DNA of 64,000 nt. Origin: Ceratopteris richardii. Taxonomy: Eukaryota; Streptophyta; Polypodiopsida; Polypodiales; Pteridaceae. The DNA lies in the NCBI GenBank assembly GCA_020310875.1, contig CM035444.1, positions 16,130,477 to 16,194,476 on the forward strand, in the 5' to 3' direction. Positions 15,596-28,544 of this stretch are shown here, piece after piece. The position numbers were made by a program, and so were the translations under genes. Within the stretch, counting starts at the first letter, position 1. Each line of letters begins with the position of its first letter. A model generated the notes under the pieces. It ran no database searches. It was not told where the DNA came from and worked only from the letters and a program-made list of their open reading frames with translations.

Positions 15596-15950
15596 ATTGG
15601 TATCAGAGCAGGTCCTCGCTTCATCTAGGGCACCATCGACACTCCTCCATTTGCAGTCTCAAAATCGTACGAATTTTGGTGAGCATACTCAGGGTGTTTC
15701 CGAGATCAAAACAGCTTTGCTGTGTCGTGCCGAAATCGCGATCTGAGCTCGTTTCGACCTCCGAACGCACTATCGCAATGCTTGTGCAGGCTATTTCGTC
15801 TTTTTGTGCCAAAGGTATATACCTATTTCTGTTCGCCAGTGTAAGCATCTCAAAGTCTGCTACAGGTTTAGCAGAACTCGTCTGGGCAGTTCCGTTCAAC
15901 TTTTTGAGATATAGTCAATTTTCTACATCAAGGTATTTTAGTCACCGGCC

Positions 15951-18900
15951 ATGGTTGAAAGTAGTGATGTATTCCGTATGTTGGCTGTTGAGGATAAATT
16001 GGATGGTACCAACTACCCATTATGGGCTTATATGATGCGACATGTATTGGTTGCAAAAGGACTGTGGAACATTGTGCAGGGTGTTGAAAAACGTCTTGTT
16101 GCACCTGCAACTATAGGTACTGCAAATATAGGTGCTGAAGCTGATGAAGATGGTGTCGAAGATGATATTGTGCAGATTCCTGTTCGTGCTGTTGTTTCTG
16201 TTGCACCTACTACAGAGCAGATTCGTTGGGATGGCAGAGATGCCCAGGCACATGCATTGATAGCTTTGTCTGTCAAACGTGCCATTATTCCTCATATTCG
16301 CTCTTGCAGAACAGCTAAGGATGCTTGGGATACACTTACCACATTGTATCAAGCTAGGAATGAGGCTCGTGTTGCTTACCTCCGAAAACAGTTGGAGAGT
16401 GAGCACATGAATGAAGGTGATTCTATGGACAGTTTCCTAACGAAGATCAAAGACTTGAAAGAACAGTTGATTTCTGATGATGAGGTTATACCAGATAGCT
16501 CACTTGTGCAGACCGTTCTGAATGGTCTTCCTGATTCATATCAGAGTTTTGCTTCTACTCTTCGGTTGATGATGAAAGGCAATCCAAATGCCTTATCATT
16601 TGAGGAGTTAGTCTCTGTTCTGTTGCAGGAAGATCAGTCCAGGCAAAACAGGTCCATTATGCAAGTTGCAGATCAAGCTTTCATGGCTAGTCAGAAGGGC
16701 AAAGGAAAATGGAGCTCTTCAACTAGTAAGCAGAAATCTGCTAATTCTGCATATTCGAAGAAGGAAGATAAAGATGAGAAGAAATCAGAAAAGCAGACTT
16801 TTTTTGTAAGTACTGTAAAGGGAATGATCATATCATAAAGAACTGTCCAAAACTGGCTGCTAAAGAGGCAAAGAAGAAAGAGGTTGGAATGGTTATTGCA
16901 GAGGCCTCTACACCAAAAACATAGTCTGCAAATCTTGTGTAGGAAGAAGAATGGGCGTTTACTACTGTCTGCAATTTTGACCCATCTTCTCATGAGTAGT
17001 GCATGTCTGCAATAGACTCAGATGTTTGGTATTTTGACAGTGGGGCGACCAAACATATTACCTCGCAGCGCAGTTTCTTCTCTTCACTCGAGCCTGCCCC
17101 TACAAGGAATATTGTCACATGATCCAACAACTCCTCTTGTCCTGTTATGGGAGTTGGTAAGATCATTCTAACTGCTGCTGATGGTAGTTCTTTCACCTTG
17201 TCAGATGCTTTATTTGTGCCAGGGATCAAGAAGAATCTGTTATCAGTTTTTGCATTAGCCAAGATTGGCTTGGTTGTGAAATTTGTTGATGATAGATGTA
17301 CAGTTCATGATCTGTCAAATGGCGACGTTATTATTGCTTCTGGCATTTTATGTCGTGGGCTGTATAAGCTCATAGACCATGAAAGATTTGTGAATGATTC
17401 GGCATGTGCAGTTCATGATTCTCAGGCTATGTCAGATGCAAAGCTTTGGCATGCACGCTTTGGTCATCTGAATTTTGCTAGTTTGCTACGCCTGCAGAAA
17501 TCTGATATGGTGTCTTCTTTGCCCAAACTTGAGGCACCTGGAAAACATGTATGTGAGGGCTATATTTTGGGCAAAATGCAGCATTCCTCCTTTCCAAAAG
17601 ATGGTTCAGTTCGGGCTACGCAGAAATTGCAGCTTGTACATAGTGATGTCTGTGGTCCTATGCAGACACCTTCTTTTGGAAACTATCTTTACTTCGTGAC
17701 TTTCATTGATGACTTTTCCAGGCATGCATGGGTATATCCATTGAAGGCAAAGTCCGAAGTGTTTTTGTGCTTCAAACAGTTTTTGGTTTTGGCTGAAAAT
17801 CTGTCAGCATGTAAAATGGGCACCCTCCGTTCTGATCGAGGGGGGGAATATATGTCTTCTGATTTCAATGCATTTTTGGCTGAACGTGGGATAAAACACC
17901 AGTGTACAGTGCCGTATACACCTCAACAAAATGGAGTTGCTGAACGGAAGAACAGGTCACTCATGGAGATGGCGAGGTGTATGGTCAAGAGTCAGGCTTT
18001 ACCACATAGTTTCTGGCTTGAGGCTGTCATGTGTGCAACATATGTACTTAACAGGTGTCCCACTAAAGCACTGCAGTCTATCACTCCATATGAGGCTTGG
18101 CATGACCGCAAGCCATCTGTTGCTCATCTGCGTGTTTTTGGTTGTTTGGCATATGCACTAGTGCCTGAACAACATCGCAGAAAATTGGATGATAAGGCAG
18201 TAAAATGTATTTTTGTTGGGTACAATTCTGAAAGTAAAGGCTATCGTTTGTATCATCCACAGACTAAATGCATTCTGGTTAGCCGTGATGCTGTCTTTGT
18301 GGAAGATGCTATTCAGCCATTGCTTTCATGTACCAAGGAGACATCTATTAGCTCCAAAGACATGTATGATACTTTGATGCCTCTTTTTACAGGTGGACAG
18401 TCTAGTGCTGGTCCTAATGAGGCAACTTCTCAGCCTTTGCAGGTTTCATGTGATGATGCAGATAATTCTATTTCTGATGCAGATGTACATGATGCACTTA
18501 TTGATGAGAGATCTGATATTGAGCAGGCAAGAACTATGCCAAAATGGCTGGTGCAGACTTTGCGTGACAGCAAATTAGATGCACCTCTGTCATATCATAC
18601 TCGTTCAGGCTCTCATAGTGCCTCTTTTGCATCAGATTGCTATGCTATGGCTGCATCTAGTCTCTGTGATGAGAATGAGCCTATTTCATTTGATGAAGCA
18701 CAAAATTCAGAAAATTGGATGGCTGCTATGCAATCTGAATATGATGCTATAATGAAGAATGGTACATGGTCTTTATGTGACTTGCCTCCTGGCAAGAAGG
18801 CCATTGGCACTAAGTGGGTATACAAGCTGAAGCGTAAACCTGATGGTACAGTTGACAGGTATAAGGCTAGGCTTGTTGCAAATGGTTATGCGTAGGAAAG

Positions 18901-20214
18901 AGGCATTGATTTTGATGAGACCTTTGCACCTACATGCCGTATGACTACTGTTCGGAGCATTTGTGCACTTGCAGCCCATCATGGTTGGAATGTACATCAG
19001 TTGGACATTAAAACAACATTTCTGAATGGTGACTTGCATGAAGAAGTGTATGTTTTTCAGCCCCGTGGCTTTGTGCAGAAAGGGCATGAAAACTAGGTGT
19101 GCAGGTTAAAGAAGGTGTTATATGGTTTAAAGCAAGCACCACGTGCTTTGTATGAGAAGATACATGCCTATCTGATTGCACATGGTTTTGAGAATAGTCC
19201 AACTGAAAGCACCTTATATGTTAAGCGTGCTAATGATGTGCTTCCGATCATTGTTGTCTATGTTGACGACATGCTGCTCATTGGTCCTATTGAGAAGCAT
19301 ATAGCTGATTTTAAGGCTGATTTGCATGCCTCATTTGAGATGTTTGATTTGGGGCATTTGCATCACTATTTGGGCATTCAGTTTATGCAAGTTGATGGTG
19401 GAATGGCTTTGTGTCAAACGAAATATATTGACACATTATTGCAGCCTTTTGGCCTTGAAGACTATAAGCCTATTGCCACTCCTACGGAGACAGGTTTACA
19501 ATTGAGTCTTCATGATGCTGGAGATGCATTTGATGTTGTTCTCTATCAGCAGGTTGTTGGATGCTTGATTTACTTATGCATTACTCGGCCAAATATTCAG
19601 TTTGATGTCTCACAGATGAGCAGGTTTGTGCATTGCCCAGAAGTCACGCATTGGAAGGCGGTTAAGCGCATCTTTTGCTACTTGAGTGGTACTCGGCTAC
19701 TTGGGTTGTTTATCCCAAGGGGGCATCACCACTGCCAGATTTGCATGCTTTTTTTGACTCAGATTGGGCTGGTTGCTATGACACTCGTGTGTCCACCAAT
19801 GGTTTTTGCTTCATGCTTGGTAGCTCATGTATATCTTGGTTGAGCAAGAAGCAGCCTATTGTGGCCACTTCCAGTTGTGAGGCTGAGTATAGGGAAGCTT
19901 TCATAGCGACTGTTGATTGTGTGTGGCTAAGATGCCTTATGGCTAATTTGGGTGTTGGCTAGTCTTCTGCCACCACCATCTTCACTGACAGTCAGAGCAC
20001 ATTGGTAGTTGCGAGGAACCCTGTGTTCCATGCTCGCACTAAGCACATTGAGGTGCATTATCACTATGTCAGGGAGAGGTTCTCTGCTAGGGAGATCAGC
20101 TTGGCATATGTGCCCATGCAGGAGAACATTGCAGACCTTTTCACAAAGGCTCTGCCTAGGGAGAAGTTTGAAGCTTTCCGCAAAGCTTTGGGCTTACTTC
20201 CTTTTGTGGAGTGA
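15951..20214 (+). pseudogene. Copia gag-pol (fossil)
   Basis: Order of parts: gag with the DUF4219/UBN2-type start (LDGTNYPLWAYMM) and a zinc-knuckle region near 16830; protease region near 17030; GAG-pre-integrase (AKLWHARFGHLNFASL) near 17440; integrase core with FIDDFSRHAWVYPLKA and TPQQNGVAERKNRS (17700-17970); reverse transcriptase (18700-19500, YVDDMLLIG near 19258); RNase H to about 20214. Integrase before RT is diagnostic for copia. The gene is broken in several places, so it is a fossil. It is clearly related to the relic around it (20534-22120). Confidence 0.9.
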
Positions 20215-20288
20215 TTTCCACATAGCTTGGCACTTCCTTATACATGAGTGCCAGCTCCTTATTCACCGCATCACTCCCAGGGGGGATT

Positions 20289-20518
20289 TGTTGATATATT
20301 TAGGTAGTGATGTGTGTGAACACTGTAGGACCGTCGGGGCACTTTTTTCCCTCTTTAGGAGGTTTTTTTCCCTCGGCTTGTATATACGCCTATTGCCCTA
20401 ATGGGCTACTTATCTTTGTACATTCTCTAGTAATACATTCAGTATTGTGTGTTGTGCTCCAAGCTTCTTCTTCTTCTTGGTGCTGTTCGCGTGCTTCCAC
20501 AGACATCTAACTCCAACA
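20289..20518 (+). repeat. 3' LTR of the nested copia
   Basis: Same ends as the 5' LTR. The purine tract CCCAGGGGGGATT lies just upstream, and GTATT follows at 20519-20523. Confidence 0.95.
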
Positions 20519-22142
20519 GTATTTTCATTAGTGGCCATGGCTAAAAGTAGTGATGCATTTTTTATGTTGGTTGTTGAGGATAAGTTGGATGGTACCAATT
20601 ACCCATTATGGGCTTATATGATCTGTCATGTATTGGTTGCAAAAGGACTATGGAATATTGTGCAGGGTGTTGAAAAATTTCCTATTACACCTACAAATAC
20701 AATTATTGAAGCTGATGCATATGGCTTTGAAGATGGTGATATTCTTCACGTTGTTGTTCATTCTACGATTCGTGTTGCACCTACTCTAGAGAAACTTTTT
20801 TGCGATGTTGGAGATGCTCAGGCATGTGCATTGATAGCCTTCTCTATCAAACATGCCATTATTCATCACATTCACTCCTGCAAAACAACAAAGGATGCTT
20901 GGGATACACTTACCACTTTATACCAGGCAAGGAATGAGGCTTGTGTTGCATACCTCCAAAGACAGTTGGAGAGTGAGCACATTAATGAAGGAGATTCCAT
21001 GGATAGTTTTTTGACAAAGATCAAAGATTTGAAGGAGTAGTTGATTTCTACTCATGGTCTTGCTTGATAGTTCACTTGTGCAGACTTGTCTAAATGGTTT
21101 TCCATATTCATATCACATCATTGCTTCTACTCTTTGATTGATGATGGAAGGCAATCCAAATGCCTTAAAATTTGAGGATTTAGTCTCTGTTCTATTGCAG
21201 GAAGATCATCTAGCAGAAGAGGTCCATTCTGCATGTTGCAAATCAAGCTTTCCTAGCTAGTCAGAAAGGAAAAGGTAAATGGAGCTCATCTACTAGTAAG
21301 CAGAAATTTGCTAATTTTGCACAATCAAAGAAGGATGATAGAGACGAGAAGAAAACAAAAAAGCAAAAATTGTTTTGCAAAAAGTGTAAAGGAAATGATC
21401 ATGTCATAAAGAGTTATCCAAAATTGGTTGCAAAAGAGGCAAAGAAAAAAGAGGCTTGAATGGTTGTTGCAGAAGCCTATACATCCAAATCAGAGTCTCC
21501 AAATATTGTGTAGAATGAAGAATGTCCATTTCCTATTTGTTATGACCCATCTTCTCATAAACATTGTATGCTTGCAGTAGACTCAGATGTTTGGTACTTT
21601 GATAGTGGGCAACCAAACACATTACCTCGCAGCACAGTTTCTTCACTTCACTTGAGCCTACCCCTATAGGGAATACTATACATGCACCAACAACTCCTCT
21701 TATCCTGTCATGGGAGTTGGTAAGATCATTTTGACTATTGTTGATGGTAGTTCTTTACATTGTCGAATGCTTTATTTGTTCCAAGGATCAAGAAAAATTT
21801 GTTATCAATTTCAGCATTAGCCAAGATCAGCTTGGTTGTGAAATTTGTTGATGACAGATGTACAGTTCATGATATGTCAAATGGAAACTTCATTATTGCT
21901 TCTGACATTTTATATCATGGGTTGTATAAGATCATAGGTTATGCAAAACCTATGAATGATTCAACGTGTGCAGTTTAAGATTCTCAGGCTATGTTAGATG
22001 CAAAGCTTTGGCATGCATGCTTTGGTCATGTGAATTTTGCTAGTTTGCTACACGTGCAAAAATTTGAAATGGTGTCCTGTCTGCCCAAACTTGAGGAAAG
22101 GATATATTTTGGGAAAAATGGAAAATATGATTTGGGGGGATA
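20519..22142 (+). mobile_element. Old copia relic, gag to integrase start
   Basis: This continues the element cut at 15365: GTATTTTCATTAGTGGCCATGG mirrors the leader and gag start of the nested copy (split by the insertion, longer match not quoted). Similarity runs through gag (20537-21040), the knuckle region (about 21360-21420) and the GAG-pre-integrase area to about 22118, where it stops abruptly. Broken many times. 22119-22142 (AATATGATTTGGGGGGATA) is not clearly part of it. Confidence 0.85.
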
Positions 22143-22662
22143 TGTAACAACCTAAGAAATTACAACCACCACGTGCTAGTGAGATGACTCTCCTCCCAAC
22201 CTTATGCTTGTATATATAGCTGCTCAAATCAACGAGAACCACAAATGTAACTAGAGTCCATAAGTGCATGTGCATTCTCCTCCACTCCTTTCATATCTTC
22301 CACTAGAGTCTACTAGTACTTGGAGTGTTCTTGACCATTGCTTTACTACCTTCCACTAGAGTCCACTAGTGGTTGGTGTACTCACCTCTCGAGTTAAGTC
22401 CACTGGACTCAAGTTAACTCATCTTAACTTGAGTTAGAAGGCTCTAGAGATCTTTGGGCAAAAATTACCCAAGACCATCTCCTTCACAACCTTGAGACTT
22501 AACCACTCGGTTAAGTGGATCACTTGAATATGAGAGCACATGATCTTATGCTTGAGTCTATTCTTGAGATTTTTGGTCCTACAGATGAGTGACGAAATGG
22601 TGTCCGATTTCAGATCTGTCTAAACGAGTGGGATCCCTAGACCATAGACTTACTTTATTACA
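22143..22662 (-). repeat. 3' LTR of the non-coding element
   Basis: 520 bp, pairing with 27678-28206. It contains the pairs CACTAGAGTC and TCCACTAG several times. The TATATATAG motif near 22210 is on both LTRs. Confidence 0.9.
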
Positions 22663-25600
22663 TTCTTCCCCCCTTGGGAAAGATTTTCATCCTCGAAAAT
22701 AAAGCTATATATATATAACCGTAGGCAACCCCCAAGCCTCATGTTCTTAAACCGGAAGAACATGGTCATGTTCTAAAACTAGAAGAACATGTCTCATCTC
22801 TATGGTGGGATCCCTGCCCAAATGATTCAAAACACCGTCCGGTTTTTCACTTTTGATAAACTAGTCAAAGTACAAAGTAGTGAATGAATAATAAGGGTGG
22901 ATCTAGAAACATTCCTAGCCACTTCATTGTGTCTCGATGTGCGATCTAGGCACAAACATATGAAATGGATGGATTCCAATTACCATTTCTGGGCATGACT
23001 GGTGCATGGACTTAGTAACTAAGGTAAACTTTTTATCCCTTGCAAGACTTTGAGAACTCTTGATTCACTTGAATTTGTTTTGGAAAACTTGAATTTTGGT
23101 TGATCCAAACATCTGACTTGGATGTTTGTACAATAGTTAACTTCCAACCAACAGTTACTTGATTTTCTTCACCCGACTTGAGGACTACTTGGTCCTAATA
23201 GGTTTGAAAATCCTATGTAAACTGTAGGAGAAATATTTCCATTTACTTTGTTTCAACCTTACTATATCTTGATCAAGTCAAAGTAAAAATGAAAACCATC
23301 CAACTTAGGATAATTTTCTCAAATACTTTAGTTAAAAGTTCTTGGGAATCGTCAATCTCATGAGCAATTCTTAACTTCTCTATTCTAGAGTATACTGAAA
23401 TCTAGGAAATCTTTTATGCTATAACTTGAAGCAAACTCAAATGAATAATTCAAACTTGAGCTTATCATCTTTTGATGTTTGAAAAGGTTCTTGTACAGAA
23501 CATCTATCTAAGATGTTTTAATTTAGTTACCTGCTTCTATGCGGCTGACCCTTGACTTTCTATGAAAAGAATCAGATACCATATATGAGTTAAATCCAAA
23601 AGATTTGGAAAGCAGAAAGAAAGAACTAAACTTCGTATAACTAATTCAAACTTTGAAGATATGTAAACTTGCTATGAGTCAAAGTCTGGATGACTTAGGA
23701 CTTTAACTTCTCAAAGATCTATTTCAACAGGGTATCATCCAACCATAAGATACTAGTGTGATATCCAACATCAATGTGTCGACCCACTGATATTCTATTG
23801 ATGATTTTTTACTCAAACAATGCTTCACTTGAGACTAAGTTCATGCCTATATTCAATCTTTATGACTCCTTATTGGGAATGCAATTCTTGTGCATTTCTT
23901 TAAGCCCAAAGATTGAATTTTACCAAGTTACACTTGGAACTTGATGCTTCACTTAGTCAATCTATCCTTAAAAAGGAATCATCAACACTTTAGCTTGAAG
24001 TGTTTCAAGAAGATCTTGGAAGTTACTTACTTCATACCTTCTTACGAACTTGATTTTGAAGTATCTTGAGATCATTCTTGGAAGTTACTTACTTCATATC
24101 TTCTTACGGACTTGATTTTGAAGTATCTTGAGATCATTCTTTTATCCTCCTTGAATTAAAACTTATCCTTGGAAATTTTAATTCCCTTGAAGATCAAATC
24201 TAACTTCAAGATTTATTATAGGACTAAAAGATAATTATCATTCCACGGTCTGATGTCCCATACCATCTTTCCTACATCAATTTGAGTATAAAATCTAGTG
24301 TCCCATACCACCCTATTTTATATTCACATTAATGTGTGGGTGATACTTATCCTAAAGTCTAAACATCTCTTCATAGAGTACCTTCTAACTTCAAGAATTT
24401 TGAAGTTTCACGCATTACCTCCAACTTGATATTCTATTTTTTCATTCCTTTACACGATCATTTCATGATCTCGTGATTTTTCATAGGAAACTTGAAAACC
24501 TTTGACAGAATATCAATTCTTCTTTACCAGGATTTTCAAAAGAAAAACCCACTATGCTTCCAAGTTCTTGAATTTATCAAATTCAAGTCTAATTGGTTAT
24601 ACTTGACCAATTGGTAGTGACAAGAGCTTTTCACTTCTTGTCTTTAGATTCGTTTCCTACAAAAGCTTTTAAGTAGCTACCCTGGCCAGGACTTTACACG
24701 AATCTCTCTCCTGCATAAGTCTAAGCATCCGCTCATGCTTTTGGAGTTCACCTTTAGGAAATCCCTTTAAGGATAGATAAACTTTACGTTTTACCTTCCA
24801 CATACTTAATTACCATTGACACTATTGCAGACTACATACTTGGAATATCTACTCTGTTCAAACTTGGAACAACTTACTATTTCGATTGCCAATCCTCAGG
24901 CAAATTTCACAGTAGTTCCAATGGAAATTCTTGGACAACTTTGGCCAATATTAATCAATTCTTGTTGATCATGCGACAAAATAAAGACTTAGTCTTTATC
25001 ATTAAGATCTCTTTGAACTATCAAAAGCTTCTTTGCTTACCCATGGGCTTTAGAGATCTCTCCCCTACTTAAGTCCAAGCATATACTAATGCCTTTTAGA
25101 TTCTAAAGCTAAGAATTGTTGATATACCTTTGGGTTATATCACTATTTGTACTAAAGTAACCATACCAAAGGTTTGGGAACTGCTGGGAACTACTTGCTT
25201 TCTAAAGGATTTAAAGAATTTCCTTCTCACTACTTGGAAGAACATTATTCTTCAAGAATTAGAGATCCATTCTAAACCATGACATGTGTGCATCCAATCA
25301 TCCATGCACAAACAATCTATCTTCTACCTTACAAAAAGTTATAAATATACATGTGCACATACTTGAGTGCATCATATTCCTTTTGCAAGCAAGAAGAAAA
25401 TATAAATTGTGCATGAATACATTCTTTCGTATACGCATGCTTGTGCTTAATGAGTGTTTCAATATGTTTATGCTCTTTCATGTAGGTTCCAATAATTTGC
25501 ATCAAGATTATCAAGAATGAAGTTTACTACCATACTTCAATGATAAAAATGCATCCTACATGATACCAAAGAACAAAAACAAATATTGAAACCAATCATT

Positions 25601-25900
25601 AACTTGGAAAATACTTATCTCCCAGTTAAGCTACATCTTTCCCTTGATTCAGGAGAAGAAGCATCTTCATTCGTGGTGGGAGATCAAGAGCTGAACCCTT
25701 TGATCTATCTTCCTTGCTTCGTTATATCCTCTTCTTAAAGAAATGAAACCTTCCTTGGACCATGCTTGCATTAACCTATCCGTTGCCTTCTCATATTGGT
25801 TATAGTAGAGAAGAGGGATCTGACATCAACAAGGAGTAATCAACTCCTCTTGACTCAGATTAAGAAGACTTCTCAACATGTCAAATATGCTAATGAATAT
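22663..25900. other. Internal non-coding region of the LTR element
   Basis: AT-rich sequence with many CTTGAA and ACTTGA words, no convincing frame on either strand. A 62 bp tandem duplication lies at 24014-24075 and 24076-24137 with two or three differences. Nothing else is seen. Confidence 0.7.
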
Positions 25901-25924
25901 CAATGGCTTTGTGTTGTAGCAATC

Positions 25925-27475
25925 ACGGGGTTAGCTTCAAGTGGCCATGGCAGCGTGGCTAGCACTTTAGTCTTTTGGGAGGAGATGAGGCGTTCGAAAG
26001 TTGCGATCTTCAACTCTTGACTCACTTTTACGGAATTTACATTGCTAAAGTACAGCTTCAAAAAGAGAGTGCGTGGGCGAATTGGCCTACACCAGCCGAC
26101 AATTCTGTAAATTCGAGCTGCCTGAGTTCGATCCCCGTCAAGCAATGTAATTCATACATGTTGTAGATCTCTTTTCAACCACGTTCATACGATAGAGCGT
26201 GTGCCTTCTAATCACGTGGGCCTGGCTTCGAAACCGCCCAGCTACGCCGATGGATTAGCGCTCTGTTTTGCTACGCTAGGCGTTGTTGAAGTCGGTTTAT
26301 ATAATTGTAAAGTAAAATAGATGTCGTCGGAGGCTTGGCTAGCTGAGTGTCGAAACACCTCCAGGTCTTGAGTTAGACTCCTGCTGCATGCCGCGCACGG
26401 AGGATCTTTAGATTCCCTCTCTTTAAATTGAGAGAACATAGATGCAACATTTATTAGAAGAATAGAAAGAAATCTTTCTTTTCCTCCCAATGAAAGCTTT
26501 GAACCCTCCAGAATGTGGGTAGATGCTATGGTTTGTTGTCGTGAATCGAAGAACGGTTTCTCCTCATTGGCGTTGGAAATCAAGTCCATGGAGAAATGTT
26601 CTTTTCCTTTGCCTTATCCGGGTGTGCTACTCATGAATAGACCGTGAATACCATCAACTCTTCGATGAACATTTGCCTGAGTTCGAGTTCCCAATTTTAT
26701 ACAAGAACTGACGGGTCAATATCTACAATGTATGGATTGAACCGCATTAACCATCAGCACGTTGGCTGTAGCGGCTTAGGAGGGCGGCTCAGTCCAGAGA
26801 AGTCGGTGGATCAAGTCTCGCATGCGACGATATTTGCAATCATATTAAGCGATGCGTTTTGCTGCGTTGGGGCACCAGTAGCCGCAGATTTCAAGCCAGC
26901 TAAAAGCTAACCAACCTAAAGTCATGGTTATATTTTGCGTGTTGCAATCGTGGGTAGATGCTATGGTTTGTTGTCGTGAATCGAAGAACGGTTTCTCCTC
27001 ATTGGCGTTGGAAATCAAGTCCATGGAGAAATGTTCTTTTCCTTTGCCTTATCCGGGTGTGCTACTCATGAATAGACCGTGAATACCATCAACTCTTCGA
27101 TGAACATTTGCCTGAGTTCGAGTTCCCAATTTTATACAAGAACTGACGGGTCAATATCTACAATGTATGGATTGAACCGCATTAACCATCAGCACGTTGG
27201 CTGTAGCGGCTTAGGAGGGCGGCTCAGTCCAGAGAAGTCGGTGGATCAAGTCTCGCATGCGACGATATTTGCAATCATATTAAGCGATGCGTTTTGCTGC
27301 GTTGGGGCACCAGTAGCCGCAGATTTCAAGCCAGCTAAAAGCTAACCAACCTAAAGTCATGGTTATATTTTGCGTGTTGCAATCGTCGACGTGGGGACTC
27401 GTGGAAGTCCTGGTTATAGCCTGTGCCTTACACATAGCAGACGTGTGTTTGAGCCCCAACGCTTGCAGTTACGAG
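25925..27475 (+). other. Cluster of tRNA-like modules
   Basis: This GC-richer block has many short stretches like the tRNA T-arm (B box, GGTTCGANTCC): GAGTTCGATCCC (26124), GGCTTCGAAACC (26224), GAGTTAGACTCC (26370), GAGTTCGAGTTCC (26679), GGATCAAGTCTC (26808), GATTTCAAGCC (26886), GTTTGAGCCCC (27446). Some have upstream parts like anticodon arms, such as CCTTCTAATCACG (26204, like Arg-UCU) and GTGCCTTACAC (27423, like Val-UAC), or D-arm-like TGGCTAGCTGAGT (26336). None folds by eye into a clean cloverleaf, so these look like degenerate tRNA-derived modules rather than working tRNA genes. Confidence 0.4.
26516..27385 (+). repeat. Exact 435 bp tandem duplication
   Basis: 26516-26950 and 26951-27385 appear identical base for base, including an 88-codon open stretch at 26644 and 27079 that has no recognisable similarity. 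This is a very recent duplication or an assembly artefact. Confidence 0.9.
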
Positions 27476-27659
27476 CGAAATTGAAATATCAATATTTTGC
27501 TAATGCAGTCTGAAGGACGTGCACTCTTCAAATTCGAAGAGATGGGATTTACTCCTCATGAAGATTAAGAGATAGGGATGATTGTGAGGAAAGATAAGAT
27601 TCTCTAATAATGATGATGAAGATAATACAATTCCATCAAGGTCTCCATGGAAGCTCAAC

Positions 27660-27677
27660 CATGAGCTCTGATACCAA
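27660..27677 (-). other. Primer-binding site of the non-coding element
   Basis: On the minus strand, TTGGTATCAGAGCTCATG directly follows the end of the 5' LTR, the usual initiator-Met tRNA site. Confidence 0.85.
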
Positions 27678-28206
27678 TGTAACAACCTAAGAACTTACGA
27701 CCACCATGTGCTAGTGAGATGACTCTCCTCCCAACCTTATGCATGTATATATAGTTGCTCGAATCAACGAGAACCACAAATGTAACTAGAGTCCATAAGT
27801 GCATGTGCATTCTCCTCCACTCCTTTCATATCTTCCATTAGAGTCTACTAGTAGTTGGAGTGTTACCTTCCACTAGAGTCCACTAGTGGTTGGTGTACTC
27901 ACCTCTCGAGTTAAGTCCACTAGACTCAAGTTAACTCACCTTAACTTGAGTTTGAAGGCTCTAGACCTCTTTGGCCTAAACTCTCTCCCCACGTTCTCCA
28001 TGGGGATTGAACCCAAGAACATCTCCTTCACAACCTTGAGACTTAACCACTAGGCTAAGTGGATCACTTGAATATGAGAGCACATGAACTTATGCTTGAG
28101 CCTATTCTTGAGATCTTTGGTCCTACAGATGAGTGACCAAACGGTGTCCGATTTCAGATCTGTCTGAACCAATCGGATCCCTAGACCATGGACTTACTTT
28201 ATTACA
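27678..28206 (-). repeat. 5' LTR of the non-coding element
   Basis: 529 bp, followed on the plus side by the GGATA duplication. It has about 40 bp (ACTCTCTCCCCACGTTCTCC region near 27980) not present in the other LTR. Confidence 0.9.
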
Positions 28207-28544
28207 GGATACATATGAGGTTGGCCACGCAAAAAGAGCAAAATTTCAAAAGGAGACATGTATACAAAATTTTAAGCCTATCAAAAAATGCATGGGATGG
28301 GACAATGGTAATATGATCACCAATATAGATGTAGATTAGATCGATTCAGAGGTGTTTTAATGATTTGTTTTGTAAGTGTTCATAACATAAGCATGACAAA
28401 ACCACTTTCTGAAGCAATATAAAAAGGGCCGATCAATCTTATTTTAACTGTCCTACTTTCCTTCTCAGTTTGGAATAAAACATATTTCCAACTTTAAATA
28501 TGGGGGTTTTGAGATTTTGATTGTGCCTTTTTTTTTATCTAGCG
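28207..28544. other. Unassigned sequence
   Basis: The old target sequence of the LTR element. AT-rich, no frame of interest, nothing recognised. Confidence 0.5.

Larger units (their letters stand above)
15366..20518 (+). mobile_element. Ty1/copia element nested in a related older copia
   Basis: Both 230 bp LTRs are present (15366-15595 and 20289-20518), starting TGTTGATATA and ending CTCCAACA, flanked by the 5 bp duplication GTATT on each side. The primer site TGGTATCAGAGC (15597-15608) fits initiator-Met tRNA, and a purine tract AGGGGGGAT precedes the right LTR. The LTRs differ at about 8 of 230 positions, so the insertion is fairly recent but not new. The coding region is broken, roughly eight breaks. 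Confidence 0.95.
22143..28206 (-). mobile_element. Non-coding LTR element (LARD-like), minus strand
   Basis: LTRs 22143-22662 and 27678-28206 start TGTAACAACC and end TTTATTACA in plus orientation and are flanked by GGATA on both sides. The orientation is set by the primer site: CTCTGATACCA just left of the right LTR is the complement of TGGTATCAGAG (initiator-Met tRNA), and TTCTTCCCCCCTTGGG just right of the left LTR gives a purine tract on the minus strand. The 5 kb between shows no gag or pol similarity on either strand, so it fits large retrotransposon derivatives that depend on another element. LTRs differ by several percent with some indels, so middle-aged. Confidence 0.88.

Noticed and set aside
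22663-25900. Hidden gag or pol in the non-coding LTR element
   Set aside because: I looked for zinc knuckles, DTG/DSG, YVDD and integrase words on both strands and found none.
26644-26910. Duplicated 88-codon frame as a small gene (with 27079-27345)
   Set aside because: Both copies lie in an exact tandem duplication of a non-coding element, so the repeated frame is no evidence of selection. No similarity recognised.
25925-27475. Functional tRNA genes
   Set aside because: B-box-like words are present, but no stretch gives acceptor, D, anticodon and T arms that pair well by eye.
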